Source: Planctomycetota bacterium (GTDB taxonomy: Bacteria; Planctomycetota; PLA2; JAEUHO01). Taken from it: a stretch of DNA of 64,000 nucleotides. Location: the NCBI GenBank assembly GCA_029259775.1, contig JAJDEN010000015.1, forward strand, positions 62,001 through 126,000, read 5' to 3'. How positions within the stretch are numbered: the stretch's first letter is position 1; the number at the start of each line of letters is the position of its first letter. This document shows, piece by piece, positions 41,184 to 49,052 of this stretch. The position numbers were made by a program, and so were the translations under genes. The notes beneath the pieces were generated by a model. It had not been told where the DNA came from and made no database searches. It was given only the letters and a program-made list of their open reading frames with translations.

Positions 41184-42407
41184 ATGAAGCGCGCCGTCCG
41201 CCTGATCGCCGTCCTGCTCGTGCCCATGCTCTTCAGCGTGGCCGCGGGACCGCTGCGCGCGGACGAAGCCCAGCCCGCCGCCGAGAAGGTGGTACCGGCG
41301 AAGGCGGCTTCGAAGAAGGTGACGCCGGCGAAGAAGGCATCCCTGGATGAGCGCATCGATGCCGCGATCCGGCGGGGCGTGGCACATCTCTTGAAGACGC
41401 AGCGCAAGGACGGCTCCTGGGGCGGCCCCGCCCCGAACCTGCATGTCGACATCTACGCCCCCAAGCCCGGCAGCAACCGGGCCTTCACGGTCGGCGCCTC
41501 CGCCCTGGCGCTCGCCGCGCTGGTCGAGGTGGGTGGCGACACGAAGGACGTGCGCGACGCCATCAAGAAGGGCACGAGCTACCTGCTCCGCAGGCATGCC
41601 GTACGGCGCGTCCGCGCGGACACGCTCTACAACGTGTGGGCACACATGTACGCGCTCGCGGCGTTCGCCCGTCTGCTCGAGAAGGAGCAGGCCCCCGAGC
41701 CGCGCAAGCGCCTCCTGAAGGCCTGCAAGAGCTGCGTGGCGTGGCTGGACCGCATGGAGTTCGTCGAGGGGGGCTGGGGCTACTTCAACTTCGCGGAGAA
41801 GACGCGCGACCCGGGGCCCGGCGCGACGGCCTTCACGACGGCAACCGGCGTGGTCGCGTTGGGCATGGCGAAGAAGCAAGGCGTCGACGTCCCGGCGTCC
41901 TTGACGAAGAAGGCAAACAAGCTCATCCGGCGTTGCCAGATGCCTGGTGGCTCGTTCGCCTACAGCTACCGCACGCGCATGTGGGCGCTGCAGGGCCGCA
42001 ACGGGAACATCAACTCCACGAAGGGCAGCCTCGCGCGCACGCCGGCCTGCCTGATGGCCTGGACGCACTTCGGTGAAGAGGTTGACCCGCGGCGCTACAC
42101 CCAGGCGCTCGACGAGCTCGAGAAGTACGGGCACTTCCTGCTCATCGCGCGCAAGTACCCGTATCCGCACGAGACCTGGTACAGCAACTCCGGCTACTTC
42201 TGCTTCTACGGCTACTACTACGCGACGATGCTCATCGAGCACGTGCCGGCGAAGCTGCGACCGAAGTACAAGCGCCAGATCGCCGAGAAGCTCCTGCCCC
42301 TGCAGGAGAAGGACGGCTCCTGGTGGGACTACCAGCTCTATCAGGTGCACAAGCCCTACGGCACGGGCTACGTCTTGATGGCGCTGGACCTCTGCCGCGG
42401 CGAGTGA
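41184..42407 (+). CDS. Exported alpha/alpha-toroid (squalene-cyclase/prenyltransferase repeat) protein
   Basis: A 407-residue secreted protein. Signal peptide is to about residue 26, then a Lys/Ala/Pro linker. From about 55 the sequence is built of alpha-helical pairs, with QW-like motifs TQRKDGSWGGP, MEFVEGGWGYF, LPGGSFAY-like and QEKDGSWWDYQLYQ. This is the toroid of terpene cyclases and protein prenyltransferases. The catalytic DXDD/DCTAE motifs of true cyclases are not visible, so it is probably a binding scaffold. It is 7 bp downstream of the adaptor gene. Planctomycetes carry many such exported proteins of unknown role. Confidence 0.82.
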   Translation: MKRAVRLIAVLLVPMLFSVAAGPLRADEAQPAAEKVVPAKAASKKVTPAKKASLDERIDAAIRRGVAHLLKTQRKDGSWGGPAPNLHVDIYAPKPGSNRAFTVGASALALAALVEVGGDTKDVRDAIKKGTSYLLRRHAVRRVRADTLYNVWAHMYALAAFARLLEKEQAPEPRKRLLKACKSCVAWLDRMEFVEGGWGYFNFAEKTRDPGPGATAFTTATGVVALGMAKKQGVDVPASLTKKANKLIRRCQMPGGSFAYSYRTRMWALQGRNGNINSTKGSLARTPACLMAWTHFGEEVDPRRYTQALDELEKYGHFLLIARKYPYPHETWYSNSGYFCFYGYYYATMLIEHVPAKLRPKYKRQIAEKLLPLQEKDGSWWDYQLYQVHKPYGTGYVLMALDLCRGE

Positions 42408-42415
42408 GGTCCGGG

Positions 42416-43219
42416 ATGCGCGTCGAGCGAGTCGAGGCGGCCGACGACCCGCGTCTGGCGGACTACCGCAACGTGCGCGATCCCGAGCTGGTGCGTCGTA
42501 GCGCCCGGTTCCTGGCCGAGGGCCGGCTTGTCGTGAAGACGTTGCTGACCGAGTCGAGCCTGACGACGTGCAGCGTGCTCTGCGACGACACGGGGCTCGC
42601 GTGGCTCGAGGACGAGCTCGCGGACGACGTTCCGGATGACGTCCCCATCTACGTCGCCGGGGCTGGGCTGCGTGCTCTCGGTGGCTGGAACTTCCACCAA
42701 GGCTGCCTCGCGCTAGGCGAGCGCCCGCCGGAGCGATCGGTCGCTGAGCTCGTCAGCGCTCGGCCGCGGCTGGTCGTGGGCATGGACTGCGTCACGAACC
42801 CCGACAACGTGGGAGCGATCTTCCGCACGGCCGCCGCCTTCGGGGCCGGGGGGGTGCTGCTGAGCCCCGAGTGCGCGAGTCCGCTCTACCGCAAGGCGCT
42901 GCGCACATCGATGGGGGCCGCACTGCGGCTCCCGTTCTCGCACGGTCCTGTCTGGCGAGAGGGACTCGAGAGTCTCCTGGCGGCCGGCTACACCGTGCTC
43001 GCGCTGACGCCGCATGGCGCGACGGAATCGCTGGAAGATGTGGTGGCGTCGATGCCGGCCGGTGCACCCTGCGCGCTGCTCCTCGGCGCGGAGGGCGACG
43101 GCCTGGGTGGGAGTTCGCTGGAGTTGGCCCAACGACGCGTGATCATCTCCATGCCAGGGGCCATCGACTCCTTGAATGTCGCTGCGGCCGCGGCGGTCGC
43201 GCTCTACCGACTCCGCTAG
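42416..43219 (+). CDS. TrmH/SpoU-family RNA 2'-O-methyltransferase
   Basis: A 267-residue protein of the SPOUT class. An N-terminal RNA-binding segment (DYRNVRDPELVRRSARFLAEGRLVV) is followed by the SpoU core. Motif 1 is NPDNVGAIFRTAAAFGAGGVLL, motif 2 is LLLGAEGDGL, and motif 3 is ISMPGAIDSLNVAAAAAVALY. These three form the knotted SAM-binding site. The target is a ribose 2'-OH in rRNA or tRNA; which one cannot be told. GAGG lies upstream of ATG 42416, 8 bp after the previous stop. Confidence 0.9.
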   Translation: MRVERVEAADDPRLADYRNVRDPELVRRSARFLAEGRLVVKTLLTESSLTTCSVLCDDTGLAWLEDELADDVPDDVPIYVAGAGLRALGGWNFHQGCLALGERPPERSVAELVSARPRLVVGMDCVTNPDNVGAIFRTAAAFGAGGVLLSPECASPLYRKALRTSMGAALRLPFSHGPVWREGLESLLAAGYTVLALTPHGATESLEDVVASMPAGAPCALLLGAEGDGLGGSSLELAQRRVIISMPGAIDSLNVAAAAAVALYRLR

Positions 43220-43266
43220 AGCGAGCGCCTCCTGCCTGCCTCGTCGGCGTGGGGAGGGGCGGGCGG

Positions 43267-43272
43267 TAGAGT
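43267..43272 (+). promoter_or_regulatory. -10-like TAGAGT for the small lipoprotein gene
   Basis: TAGAGT-GTGCCC-ATG: TANNNT, 6-nt gap, no Shine-Dalgarno. Chooses ATG 43279 over GTG 43273. Confidence 0.45.
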
Positions 43273-43278
43273 GTGCCC

Positions 43279-43635
43279 ATGGCACGCCTTCGCACCGTCC
43301 CCATGCTCGCCTCGTTCGTCCTGCTGCTCGCCGCGTGTGGCGCCCAGGAATCCAGCGGCACGTTCGTCATCCAACCGGACGGGCGCGGCACGATCGAAGT
43401 GGCGGGTGATGCGCCGGTGGTTCTCGAGCTCGAGAACGACAGCCAGGGGCCCATCGCCGTCCTCGTACGTGGCGAGCGGATGCCCTCGGAGCAGGTGGGG
43501 GCCGGCGCCGTGTGGAGGCTCGAGAGCTCCGGAACGATCCATGTGACGGTCCTCAACGCCACGGGCCAGCCCGCCTCCGTGCGCTACCGCGCCAAGGCCA
43601 AGTCAGACATCGGGGTCTCCATGAGCTCTGAGTAG
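43279..43635 (+). CDS. Small lipoprotein
   Basis: A 118-residue lipoprotein with lipobox LLLAAC (Cys20). The mature part is predicted all-beta (GTFVIQPDGRGTIEVAG, VVLELENDSQGPIAVLVRGERM, IHVTVLNATG), resembling an immunoglobulin-like or cupredoxin-size sandwich but without metal ligands. No family recognised. The start ATG is fixed by the upstream TAGAGT and by the signal peptide. Confidence 0.72.
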   Translation: MARLRTVPMLASFVLLLAACGAQESSGTFVIQPDGRGTIEVAGDAPVVLELENDSQGPIAVLVRGERMPSEQVGAGAVWRLESSGTIHVTVLNATGQPASVRYRAKAKSDIGVSMSSE

Positions 43636-43770
43636 CGCGCACCGCCGTGCCCGCTGCGGAGTAATGCGCCTGTTCGGCCGCCGAGGGGCATCTGACGACA
43701 CGGGGCCCGCGTCCCGTTGACGCCCGTAGCACAGGAGTGGTGCAATGGCCGATTCCTCCCGGAGCACGCC

Positions 43771-46700
43771 ATGCGCCATGTCCTGTTCGTCGTCCTGATC
43801 CTGAGCCTTCTTCCGAGCTTGCCGTTCCTCACGGCCGGGGCGGAGGAGGAGCCTGCCTCGGCGCCGAAGCCCGTCGCGGGCGCCCTGCCCAAGGCCTGGG
43901 TCGATGCCATGCCGTGGCGGCCGCTCGGCCCGGCCAACATGGGAGGGCGGATCACGTCGCTGGCCGTCTACGAGAAGGACGTGACTCAGTGGTGGGCCGC
44001 CACGGCATCGGGCGGTCTGCTGAAGACCGTGGACAACGGCATCACCTTCGAACATCAGTTCGACAAGGAGAGCGTCGTCTCCATCGGGGACGTCGCCGTC
44101 GCGCAGTCCAACCCGAAGATCGTCTGGGTGGGCACGGGCGAGTGCAATCCGCGCAACAGCGTGTCCTGGGGCAACGGTGTCTACAAGTCGATCGACGGCG
44201 GCACGACGTGGCAGCACATGGGGCTGAAGGGCACGTTTCAGACCGGCGCCGTACGCATCCATCCGACGAATCCGGATGTCGTGTACGTGGGAGCCCTCGG
44301 TCGGCTGTGGGGCCCCAACGAAGAGCGTGGGCTCTTCAAGACATCGGACGGCGGGAAGAGCTGGGAGAAGATCTGGTACCTCGACGACAAGACAGGTGTC
44401 GTCGACGTGCAGATGCATCCGAAGGACCCCGACACGTTGCTCGTCGCGACCTACGAACGCATGCGCGACGGCTTCGACACCAACGACCCGGCCAAGAAGT
44501 GGGGCCCGGGCAGCGGCCTCTGGAAGACGAGCGACGCAGGCAAGACGTTCAAGCGCATCACCAGCGGCCTGCCGACAGGCGAGCTCGGCCGTATCGGCAT
44601 CGAGTACTACCGCAGCAACCCCGACCACGTGTACATGGTGCTGGAGTCCGAGAAGATCGGCATGGAGCCCGAGAACGCGCCCTACATGGGCATCAACGGG
44701 CAGGACGCTGAAGTCGGCACGCGCCTCACGAACGTCGTGAAGGGCGGCCCCGCGGCCAAGGCCGGCCTCAAGAAGGACGACGTCGTGATCTCGCTCGACG
44801 GCACGACGCTGCACGGCTACCAGGCCTTCATCAAGGCGATCCGTCAGCACGTCGCAGGTGATGAAGTCAAGATCGAGGTCTCGCGCGAACGGAAGAGCGT
44901 CTTCCTGCATCTGAAGCTCGGCAAGCGCCCGAAGCCCAAGGCGCGACCCGGCGGCCCGACGCAGGGTGGGGGCCGCGCGGCGCGCGCCCGCAGTCCCTTC
45001 GGAGCCTTCCTCGGGGGGCAGAACGCCAACATCCAGGACCAGCAGGGCAAGGACGGGCACGAGTACGGCGGCATCTACAAGTCGACCGACGGCGGCGATT
45101 CGTGGCAGCGCATCAACAGCCTGAATCCGCGGCCGATGTACTTCAGCGAGCTGCGCGTCGACCCGAACGATGAGAACCACATCTGGGTGTTGGGCATCCG
45201 TCTCTGGAAGTCCAAGGACGGGGGCAAGACCTTCGCTGGCAACGGGATCCCGCGCGGTGTGCACGTCGATCACCACGCTCTCTGGATCGATCCATCGAAC
45301 GGACGCCACCTGATCCTCGGCAACGACGGTGGGCTGTACGTCAGCTACGACCGCGGCGCGCACTACGACCACCACAACCACGTCGCGATTGGGCAGTTCT
45401 ACGATGTGGGCGTCGGCCCGCGGCGCGACTACCGCGTCTACGGCGGACTTCAGGACAACGGCAGCTGGGGTGGGCCGAGCCGTTCGCCGCACGCAGCAGG
45501 ACCCACGAACGAAGACTGGATGCGCATCGGCGGCGGCGATGGATTCCGCGTGCGCATCGACAAGCACGATCCCGATCGGATCTACTTCGAGTCTCAGAAC
45601 GGAAACGTGGCCCGGCGTCACCTGCGAACGAACGAGCGCGGCTCGTTCCGGCCGCGCATGCCGCGCGGAAGCAAGACCCGCTACCGGTGGAACTGGTACA
45701 CGCCGTTCGTGCTCTCCCATCACAACAGCCGCATCTACTACACTGCGGGCAACAAGGTGTTTCGCTCCCTCGATCGGGGCAACGGGTTGCGGGCGATCTC
45801 GCCCGACGTGAGCGCCACGAAGCGCGGCAGCGCGACCGCGCTCGCGGAGGCACCGCTCGATTCCGACGTGATCTATGTGGGCACGGACGATGGTGGCTTC
45901 TGGATGACGCGTGACGGTGGCCACACGTGGGTGGATCTGTACGCGCCGGAGGCGCCGTCCGAGCCGGAGGCGCCGAAGCCGGCCAAGCGCGGCCCCGCGA
46001 CCTCGGAATCGGATGGCGATGAGGCCGCCGACGCGCTGGAAGAGGAGCCGAAGCCGGACGCCCCCAAGCCGGATGCCCCTGGCAAGGACGCTGCATCGGA
46101 GGACGCCGCCCCGAAGGACACTGCACCGAAGGACGCTGCGCCGAAGGACGCTGCACCGAAGCACGAGATGGCGAAGAAGGGAGACGGGCGCAGGGGCGCG
46201 CGGCGGACGCGCAAGCCCGCGCCGAAGCCGAAGGGGCATGCTCTGCTCAAGGTCCAGCCGGACCGGCGTTACGTGAGCTGGATCGAGCCTTCACGCTTCG
46301 CCAAGGGCCGGGTCTACGTCGTCTTCGATGGTCACCGCAGCGACGACGACCGAGCCCACGTCTACGTCTCCGAGGATCACGGCCGGCACTGGAGCCCCCT
46401 CATGTCGAACCTGCCCGCCGGGTCGGGTACGACGCGCGTGGTGCGGGAAGACATCACCAACCAGGACATCCTGTACCTCGGCACGGAAATGGGTGCGTTC
46501 GTCTCCATCGATCGCGGCGGCAGTTGGACCAGCTTGAACAGCAACCTGCCCACGGTGGCCGTCCATCAGTTCGCGCAGCACGCGACGTCGGGTGAGATCG
46601 TCGCGGCGACGCATGGCCGCAGCCTCTGGGCGCTGGACGTCACCGTGCTCCGGCAGATATCGAAGACGACACCGCAGGAGGCCGTGCATCTCTTCAACCC

Positions 46701-47151
46701 GCCCGGCGCGGTCCAATGGCGCCCGCAGCCCGCGCGCGGGCGCACGCGCTCCTTCGTCGGCACGAACGCTCCGGCCGGTGCCCAGATCCACTTCGCGCTG
46801 GCGAAGAAGCCAGCTGATATCAAGCTCGAGATCCGCGAGCTCGACGACATCAAGGTGGTGCGCACCCTCGAGGTCGCTGCCACGGCCGGCATGCAGCATG
46901 TCGTCTGGGACCTGCGACGCACCCCCCGGCCGCGTCGTCGGTTCGGTGCCCGGGTGCCGCCTGGCACGTACCGCGTCGCGCTGACCATCGGGGGCACGAC
47001 CTACTTCAGCGATCTGCGCGTCGAGATGGATCCGGGTCAGCCGGGCGCCGGTTGGATGGCCCACGAGGACGAAGCCGAGGAGCGCGCCGCGGCCCGCGCG
47101 GCGAAGAAGGCGCTGCGCTACCAGCCATACGACGCCGGGCGCGACGAGTGA
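43771..47151 (+). CDS. Exported BNR/sortilin-like beta-propeller protein with PDZ insert
   Basis: A 1126-residue exported protein with signal to about residue 25. Repeated BNR/Asp-box units lie at about 50-300 and 450-870: GVYKSIDGGTTWQHMG, GLFKTSDGGKSWEKIW, GLWKTSDAGKTFKRIT, GIYKSTDGGDSWQRIN, LWKSKDGGKTFAG. These match VPS10/sortilin-type propellers, common in Planctomycetes and Bacteroidetes. A PDZ domain is inserted at about 320-400 (TNVVKGGPAAKAGLKKDDVVISLDG). A Lys/Asp/Ala/Pro repeat follows at about 765-800 and a C-terminal Ig/DUF-like domain after residue 990 (GTYRVALTIGGTTYFSDL). No catalytic residues of a known glycosidase could be assigned. Start ATG 43771 has CGGAGC upstream. Confidence 0.83.
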   Translation: MRHVLFVVLILSLLPSLPFLTAGAEEEPASAPKPVAGALPKAWVDAMPWRPLGPANMGGRITSLAVYEKDVTQWWAATASGGLLKTVDNGITFEHQFDKESVVSIGDVAVAQSNPKIVWVGTGECNPRNSVSWGNGVYKSIDGGTTWQHMGLKGTFQTGAVRIHPTNPDVVYVGALGRLWGPNEERGLFKTSDGGKSWEKIWYLDDKTGVVDVQMHPKDPDTLLVATYERMRDGFDTNDPAKKWGPGSGLWKTSDAGKTFKRITSGLPTGELGRIGIEYYRSNPDHVYMVLESEKIGMEPENAPYMGINGQDAEVGTRLTNVVKGGPAAKAGLKKDDVVISLDGTTLHGYQAFIKAIRQHVAGDEVKIEVSRERKSVFLHLKLGKRPKPKARPGGPTQGGGRAARARSPFGAFLGGQNANIQDQQGKDGHEYGGIYKSTDGGDSWQRINSLNPRPMYFSELRVDPNDENHIWVLGIRLWKSKDGGKTFAGNGIPRGVHVDHHALWIDPSNGRHLILGNDGGLYVSYDRGAHYDHHNHVAIGQFYDVGVGPRRDYRVYGGLQDNGSWGGPSRSPHAAGPTNEDWMRIGGGDGFRVRIDKHDPDRIYFESQNGNVARRHLRTNERGSFRPRMPRGSKTRYRWNWYTPFVLSHHNSRIYYTAGNKVFRSLDRGNGLRAISPDVSATKRGSATALAEAPLDSDVIYVGTDDGGFWMTRDGGHTWVDLYAPEAPSEPEAPKPAKRGPATSESDGDEAADALEEEPKPDAPKPDAPGKDAASEDAAPKDTAPKDAAPKDAAPKHEMAKKGDGRRGARRTRKPAPKPKGHALLKVQPDRRYVSWIEPSRFAKGRVYVVFDGHRSDDDRAHVYVSEDHGRHWSPLMSNLPAGSGTTRVVREDITNQDILYLGTEMGAFVSIDRGGSWTSLNSNLPTVAVHQFAQHATSGEIVAATHGRSLWALDVTVLRQISKTTPQEAVHLFNPPGAVQWRPQPARGRTRSFVGTNAPAGAQIHFALAKKPADIKLEIRELDDIKVVRTLEVAATAGMQHVVWDLRRTPRPRRRFGARVPPGTYRVALTIGGTTYFSDLRVEMDPGQPGAGWMAHEDEAEERAAARAAKKALRYQPYDAGRDE
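46084..46161 (+). repeat. 15-bp tandem repeats encoding PKDAA
   Basis: Copies of CCGAAGGACGCTGCA and near-copies at 46111-46155 (three clear units), with a degenerate unit on each side. They encode PKDTA, PKDAA, PKDAA, a flexible charged linker within the BNR protein. Likely variable in length between strains. Confidence 0.7.
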
Positions 47152-47175
47152 CGGTCGCTCCGCTCGCGCGGCGGG

Positions 47176-47181
47176 TATGCT
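47176..47181 (+). promoter_or_regulatory. -10-like TATGCT for the 47189 gene
   Basis: TATGCT, 7 nt, GTG (47189). It overlaps an in-frame ATG (47177-47179), so the real start is the GTG. Confidence 0.45.
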
Positions 47182-47188
47182 CGCGCCC

Positions 47189-48142
47189 GTGAAGCGTCCC
47201 CGCTATCCGCACCATCTGTTCGCGTTCGTGCTCTCGTTGCCCGAGCGCATCCTGCGTTGGATCGTGACGCTCATCGGGCTCGTGGGCTATGCCGTGACGC
47301 GCCTGCTCCCGCGCCCGATTCGGGAGGGGAAGTTCTATCGCCTCGCCGTCGAGCGCCAGATCAAGATGCTCACGGACGACGTCGGCATGGCCGGACTCTT
47401 TCCTGGCTCGGCCGCGCTCGACGCGGCGTCGGCGAAGCGCTTGGCCGTAGGCGGCGCCGTCGACAATCTGATCATGGTGGGCCTGCACGCTTCGCCCCTT
47501 TGGATCCTCTTGGCCGCTTCGGACGTCAGCAAGGGCGCGCAGGCCTACATGCGCGAGCTCGCCGGCGAGCTCAAGAAGGCCGGCGTGATGGACGAGGGCT
47601 CGCGGATGGACTCGCTGGATGATGTCCTGTCGGGGCTGAACCGCCTCTCCGATCGCCTCTCGGACACGGTGGACATGCCGCCCCTGTCCGTGGCCGACAT
47701 GAAGCGGACCGTGGCCGGGATCGGCGCGGAGATGAAGGCCGGGGGCGGCGCGCTGCTGAAGACGGCCGACGTCGACGGGCTCGCCGAGGAGTTGACGGGC
47801 CTCGCCCGCGACGCCAACCACTCCTTGCTCGAGACGACCGGCGCCGTGGCCTTGGGGACGATGCGGAGCGCGGGCAACATCATCAAGGGCGGCTTGGTCG
47901 GCGCCGGGGCCACGGCGAAGTTCGTGGGGCGAATCGTGTGGAACGACGTGCTCGGCGACTACGGCCGCACGATCCAGAAGATCTACCGTCGTGGCTTCTA
48001 CGGCTCCGTCCGGTCGTTTCTCCGGCCGCAGGTGCGTAGCTACAGGAACCTCTTCGCCTACCGTTTCGTCAGCGTGACAGAGATGCTGCTCTCCCTGTTC
48101 CGCTGGCGGAAGGCACCGTGGCGTCTCGGGGTCGCCGTCTAG
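47189..48142 (+). CDS. Hypothetical membrane-associated protein
   Basis: A 317-residue protein starting VKRPRYPHHLFAFVLSLPERILRW, with hydrophobic segments at about 20-40 (IVTLIGLVGYAVTRLL) and 90-110, then a long helical middle rich in Leu/Asp/Ser (LDDVLSGLNRLSDRLSDTV). A C-terminal basic region (RRGFYGSVRSFLRPQVRSYRN) follows. No known domain recognised. GTG 47189 is the start favoured by TATGCT at 7 nt; ATG 47177 in the same frame overlaps that hexamer. It is followed by a hairpin and the response regulator gene. Confidence 0.65.
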   Translation: MKRPRYPHHLFAFVLSLPERILRWIVTLIGLVGYAVTRLLPRPIREGKFYRLAVERQIKMLTDDVGMAGLFPGSAALDAASAKRLAVGGAVDNLIMVGLHASPLWILLAASDVSKGAQAYMRELAGELKKAGVMDEGSRMDSLDDVLSGLNRLSDRLSDTVDMPPLSVADMKRTVAGIGAEMKAGGGALLKTADVDGLAEELTGLARDANHSLLETTGAVALGTMRSAGNIIKGGLVGAGATAKFVGRIVWNDVLGDYGRTIQKIYRRGFYGSVRSFLRPQVRSYRNLFAYRFVSVTEMLLSLFRWRKAPWRLGVAV

Positions 48143-48193
48143 CCCGCGTCCGCGTGCATTTGATTGTCCCAGGAGCTCCATTCATTGAGCTTT

Positions 48194-48208
48194 CAGCCTG
48201 TCAGGCTG
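48194..48208 (+). terminator. Hairpin after the 47189 gene
   Basis: CAGCCTG-T-CAGGCTG, effectively a 5-bp stem with TGTCA loop. It sits just after a locally A/T-richer stretch with a second small stem (AGCTC ... GAGCT). Possible terminator between this gene and the response regulator; no strong T-tract. Confidence 0.35.
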
Positions 48209-48288
48209 CCGTTCGGGTTCCGCGCTCCGATTGCGCCTCCGGCTGGTCGATAGCGAGGCCGTGGTAGGAACAGATCCGAGCCGGAGCC

Positions 48289-48909
48289 ATGGCACACATC
48301 CTGGTCGTTGATGACGAGCCTGCAGTCCGCGATGCGCTCGTACGCCGGTTGCGAGAGATGCGGCACCGCTGCGCCGAGGCCTCGAACGGACTCGAGGCGC
48401 TCGAGCGTCTCCACGAGCGCGAATTCGACCTGGTCCTCACCGACGTGATGATGCCCAAGCTCAACGGTTTCCAGTTCCTGGAGCGTGCCCTGCCCTACCT
48501 CAAGGGCCGCGTTCCCGTGGTCGTGCTCAGCTCGGTCGATGATCGGGACGGCGCGGCGGCTGCGATCGACGCGGGGGCCTACGACTACCTCAACAAGCCC
48601 GCGGAGCGCGAAGACCTCGAGCGCGTGATCGCGGAGGGCCTGCGCCGCCGCGAGGAGATGGTCCGGCTGCTGGGACGTTTCCGCGGACGCGGGGGCCCCG
48701 TGCCTAGGGAGGCGCTTGGCGAGCGCGAGCGCGACCGCGCCGAAGCGCCCGTCGAGCAGGTCCCGGCCGGCGTGCCTGCCGTGCGGGAGGAGCGTCGTGT
48801 GGTCTCCGTACCGCGACCCGGCGAGCGCGACGACGATGCGAGCGCCCGGAGCGGTTCCGTCTGGCACCGGCTCACGGCCTGGCTGAGGAAGTCGGACAGG
48901 GCGGCGTAG
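48289..48909 (+). CDS. Response regulator receiver protein with non-DNA-binding tail
   Basis: A 206-residue protein. Residues 1-120 are a receiver domain: ILVVDDEPAVRDALVRRL (Asp8, Asp9), LVLTDVMMP with phospho-acceptor Asp52, VVLSS (Ser81) and LNKP (Lys103). The C-terminal 85 residues are Arg/Glu/Pro rich, not a helix-turn-helix. It ends in SGSVWHRLTAWLRKSDRAA, a possible amphipathic helix. So it likely works by protein contact, not by binding DNA. No histidine kinase is adjacent. GGAG precedes ATG. It lies 143 bp upstream of the DAC-like gene on the same strand. Confidence 0.88.
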   Translation: MAHILVVDDEPAVRDALVRRLREMRHRCAEASNGLEALERLHEREFDLVLTDVMMPKLNGFQFLERALPYLKGRVPVVVLSSVDDRDGAAAAIDAGAYDYLNKPAEREDLERVIAEGLRRREEMVRLLGRFRGRGGPVPREALGERERDRAEAPVEQVPAGVPAVREERRVVSVPRPGERDDDASARSGSVWHRLTAWLRKSDRAA

Positions 48910-49052
48910 AGGCGTTCTCGGCCGCACGGACATCGCAGCGATGCGCCCGCCCCGCGCCTCGGCTACCCTGTGGCCCCTGTCCGTGTGTCGGAACCACGCT
49001 GCGGCACGTGGCCGCGCAGCGCATTGAGTGTCCTTTCTGCTGGAGCCCCGCG

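Noticed and set aside
43603..46239. An 878-codon minus-strand frame opposite the BNR/PDZ gene
   Set aside because: Composition is Val/Arg/Asp-rich noise; the plus strand has BNR, PDZ and signal peptide motifs.
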